Shown here in pieces: positions 5,751-6,597 of a DNA stretch of 6,597 nucleotides (position 1 is its first letter; each line of letters begins with the position of its first letter). The translations under genes were made by a program, and so were the position numbers. The stretch spans positions 1-6,597 of the forward strand of contig CAMPAF010000173.1 of NCBI GenBank assembly GCA_946631535.1, written 5' to 3'. Source of the stretch: an uncultured Verrucomicrobiota bacterium (lineage in GTDB: Bacteria; Verrucomicrobiota; Kiritimatiellia; RFP12; UBA1067). A model generated the notes under the pieces. It had not been told where the DNA came from, searched no databases, and worked only from the letters and a program-made list of their open reading frames with translations.

Positions 5751-6597
5751 ATGAGAAGAATGATGGTCCTGTGCCTGCTGGCGGCTGGTGCCGTCGGCGC
5801 GGCGGATGTGCGCGTGGACGCGCCACAGCCGAAGAACGACTGGGACATGGTCTACCGCACCTGGACGAACGCCACTGAACGGATCCAGGGCGCGATCGAC
5901 GAGGTGTTCCGCGCGGGCGGCGGACGTGTCGTCATCGGGAAGGGGCACTACCCGATCAAGGGCCTGCGCCTCAGGAGCGGCGTGACGCTCTACCTTGAAA
6001 AAGGCGCCGTGCTCCAGGCGAGCCGAGACTCGGCGGACTTCGACATCCTCGAGCACGACACGGTCGAGCCGGTCTCGGGCGTGGCGGAGGCCGCGAAGGA
6101 CGTGTGGGAGCGTCCGAATGGCCTCAAGAAGCGCTCGTTCGTGGGCAACGCGTTGGCGCCATGGAACAACGCGATCATCCGCATCCTCAACGCGCACGAC
6201 GTGGCGATAATCGGCGAGGAGGGGAGCATCATCGACGGTTCGAACGGCTTCAACCCGAACGGCGAGGAGAAGTACCGCGGCGTGCACGGGGTGAGCGCGT
6301 TCGACTCCACGAACATCGTCTACCGCGGATTCACGATCCGCCACACCGGCAACTGGGCGTTGAGGCACCAGCGGTGCGCGAACATCACGTGCGAGAAGGT
6401 TACGATGCTCGCCGGGCACGACGGTTTTCACGTGCGCGCATGCACTCATGTGCGCGTGAGCGACTGCTTCATCCACACGGGAGACGATTCGATCGCGGGC
6501 TTCGCCAACCGCGACATGGAGGTGCGCCGCTGCGACATCTCGAGCGCGTGCAGCGCGTTCCGCCTGGGCGGGCGCGACATCGTCATCGAGGACTGCC
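5751..6597 (+). CDS. Secreted GH28-like right-handed beta-helix protein (partial)
   Basis: The gene starts 22 bases after the lipoprotein gene and runs off the window end after 282 codons with no stop. A Sec signal peptide is clear: MRR, a hydrophobic stretch to about residue 14 and a likely cut after Ala17 or Ala18. The rest is typical of the pectin-lyase-like fold: AIDEVFRAGGGRVVIGKGHY (48-67), LRSGVTLYLEKGAVLQAS (74-91), IIDG (160-163), then repeating beta-helix turns. Two glycoside hydrolase family 28 active-site motifs are recognisable: GHDG (222-225) in place of NTDG, and TGDDSIAGF (243-251), a near-perfect match to the family GDD motif. The next turn reads ACSAFRLGG (266-274) where GH28 enzymes have a Gly-His-Gly motif. 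It is probably an exported polysaccharide hydrolase related to polygalacturonases; the substrate is unknown and the C-terminal half is not visible. Confidence 0.85.
   Translation, partial: MRRMMVLCLLAAGAVGAADVRVDAPQPKNDWDMVYRTWTNATERIQGAIDEVFRAGGGRVVIGKGHYPIKGLRLRSGVTLYLEKGAVLQASRDSADFDILEHDTVEPVSGVAEAAKDVWERPNGLKKRSFVGNALAPWNNAIIRILNAHDVAIIGEEGSIIDGSNGFNPNGEEKYRGVHGVSAFDSTNIVYRGFTIRHTGNWALRHQRCANITCEKVTMLAGHDGFHVRACTHVRVSDCFIHTGDDSIAGFANRDMEVRRCDISSACSAFRLGGRDIVIEDC

Noticed and set aside
5733..6476. 247-codon frame on the - strand
   Set aside because: It is antisense to the GH28-like gene, Val/Arg/His-rich without motifs; the sense gene has a strong ribosome site and signal peptide.

Overview
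The window is GC-rich DNA with densely packed genes, and every supported gene reads rightward (+ strand). I recognise no phage, insertion sequence, CRISPR or plasmid features. High GC, a secreted lipoprotein glycosidase-like enzyme next to a secreted pectinase-type beta-helix protein, sugar and carboxylate MFS carriers and G-rich intergenic repeats together suggest a carbohydrate-degrading bacterium of the PVC group (Kiritimatiellota, Lentisphaerota or Verrucomicrobiota). That placement is inference; the window holds no rRNA or other firm phylogenetic marker.

Layout: (1) 1-137 is the 3' end of a sugar-porter-type MFS transporter. (2) 112-237 is an imperfect G-rich repeat tract; 112-224 has no C on the + strand, and the transporter's last codons and stop lie inside it. 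(3) 251-367 is a promoter and a complete tRNA-Lys(UUU) with encoded CCA and an unusual T-loop. (4) 428-1732 is a promoter and a complete 421-aa MFS carrier of the oxalate/formate antiporter (OFA) type, on an apparently leaderless or nearly leaderless transcript. (5) 1751-3491 is a near-consensus promoter, a ribosome binding site and one 558-aa reading frame fusing ribose-5-phosphate isomerase B (RpiB) to serine hydroxymethyltransferase (GlyA). (6) 3488-5728, overlapping glyA by four bases (GTGA), encodes a 746-aa lipoprotein with a C-terminal GHL10-like TIM-barrel. (7) 5751-6597 is the start of a secreted GH28-like right-handed beta-helix protein, cut by the window end.

Genes 5 to 7 look like one transcription unit: one good promoter, a 4-base overlap, then a 22-base gap with a strong Shine-Dalgarno. 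The RpiB-GlyA fusion joins two enzymes that supply nucleotide synthesis (ribose 5-phosphate; glycine and methylene-tetrahydrofolate). Its coupling to two exported polysaccharide-active proteins is unexpected; the extracellular pair with the flanking transporters would make sense as glycan breakdown and uptake, but no substrate can be read from the sequence. The points most worth a second look are the fusion, the C-free repeat tract, the tRNA with C at position 55, and the three promoters that share a 17-bp spacer and an extended -10 TGG.
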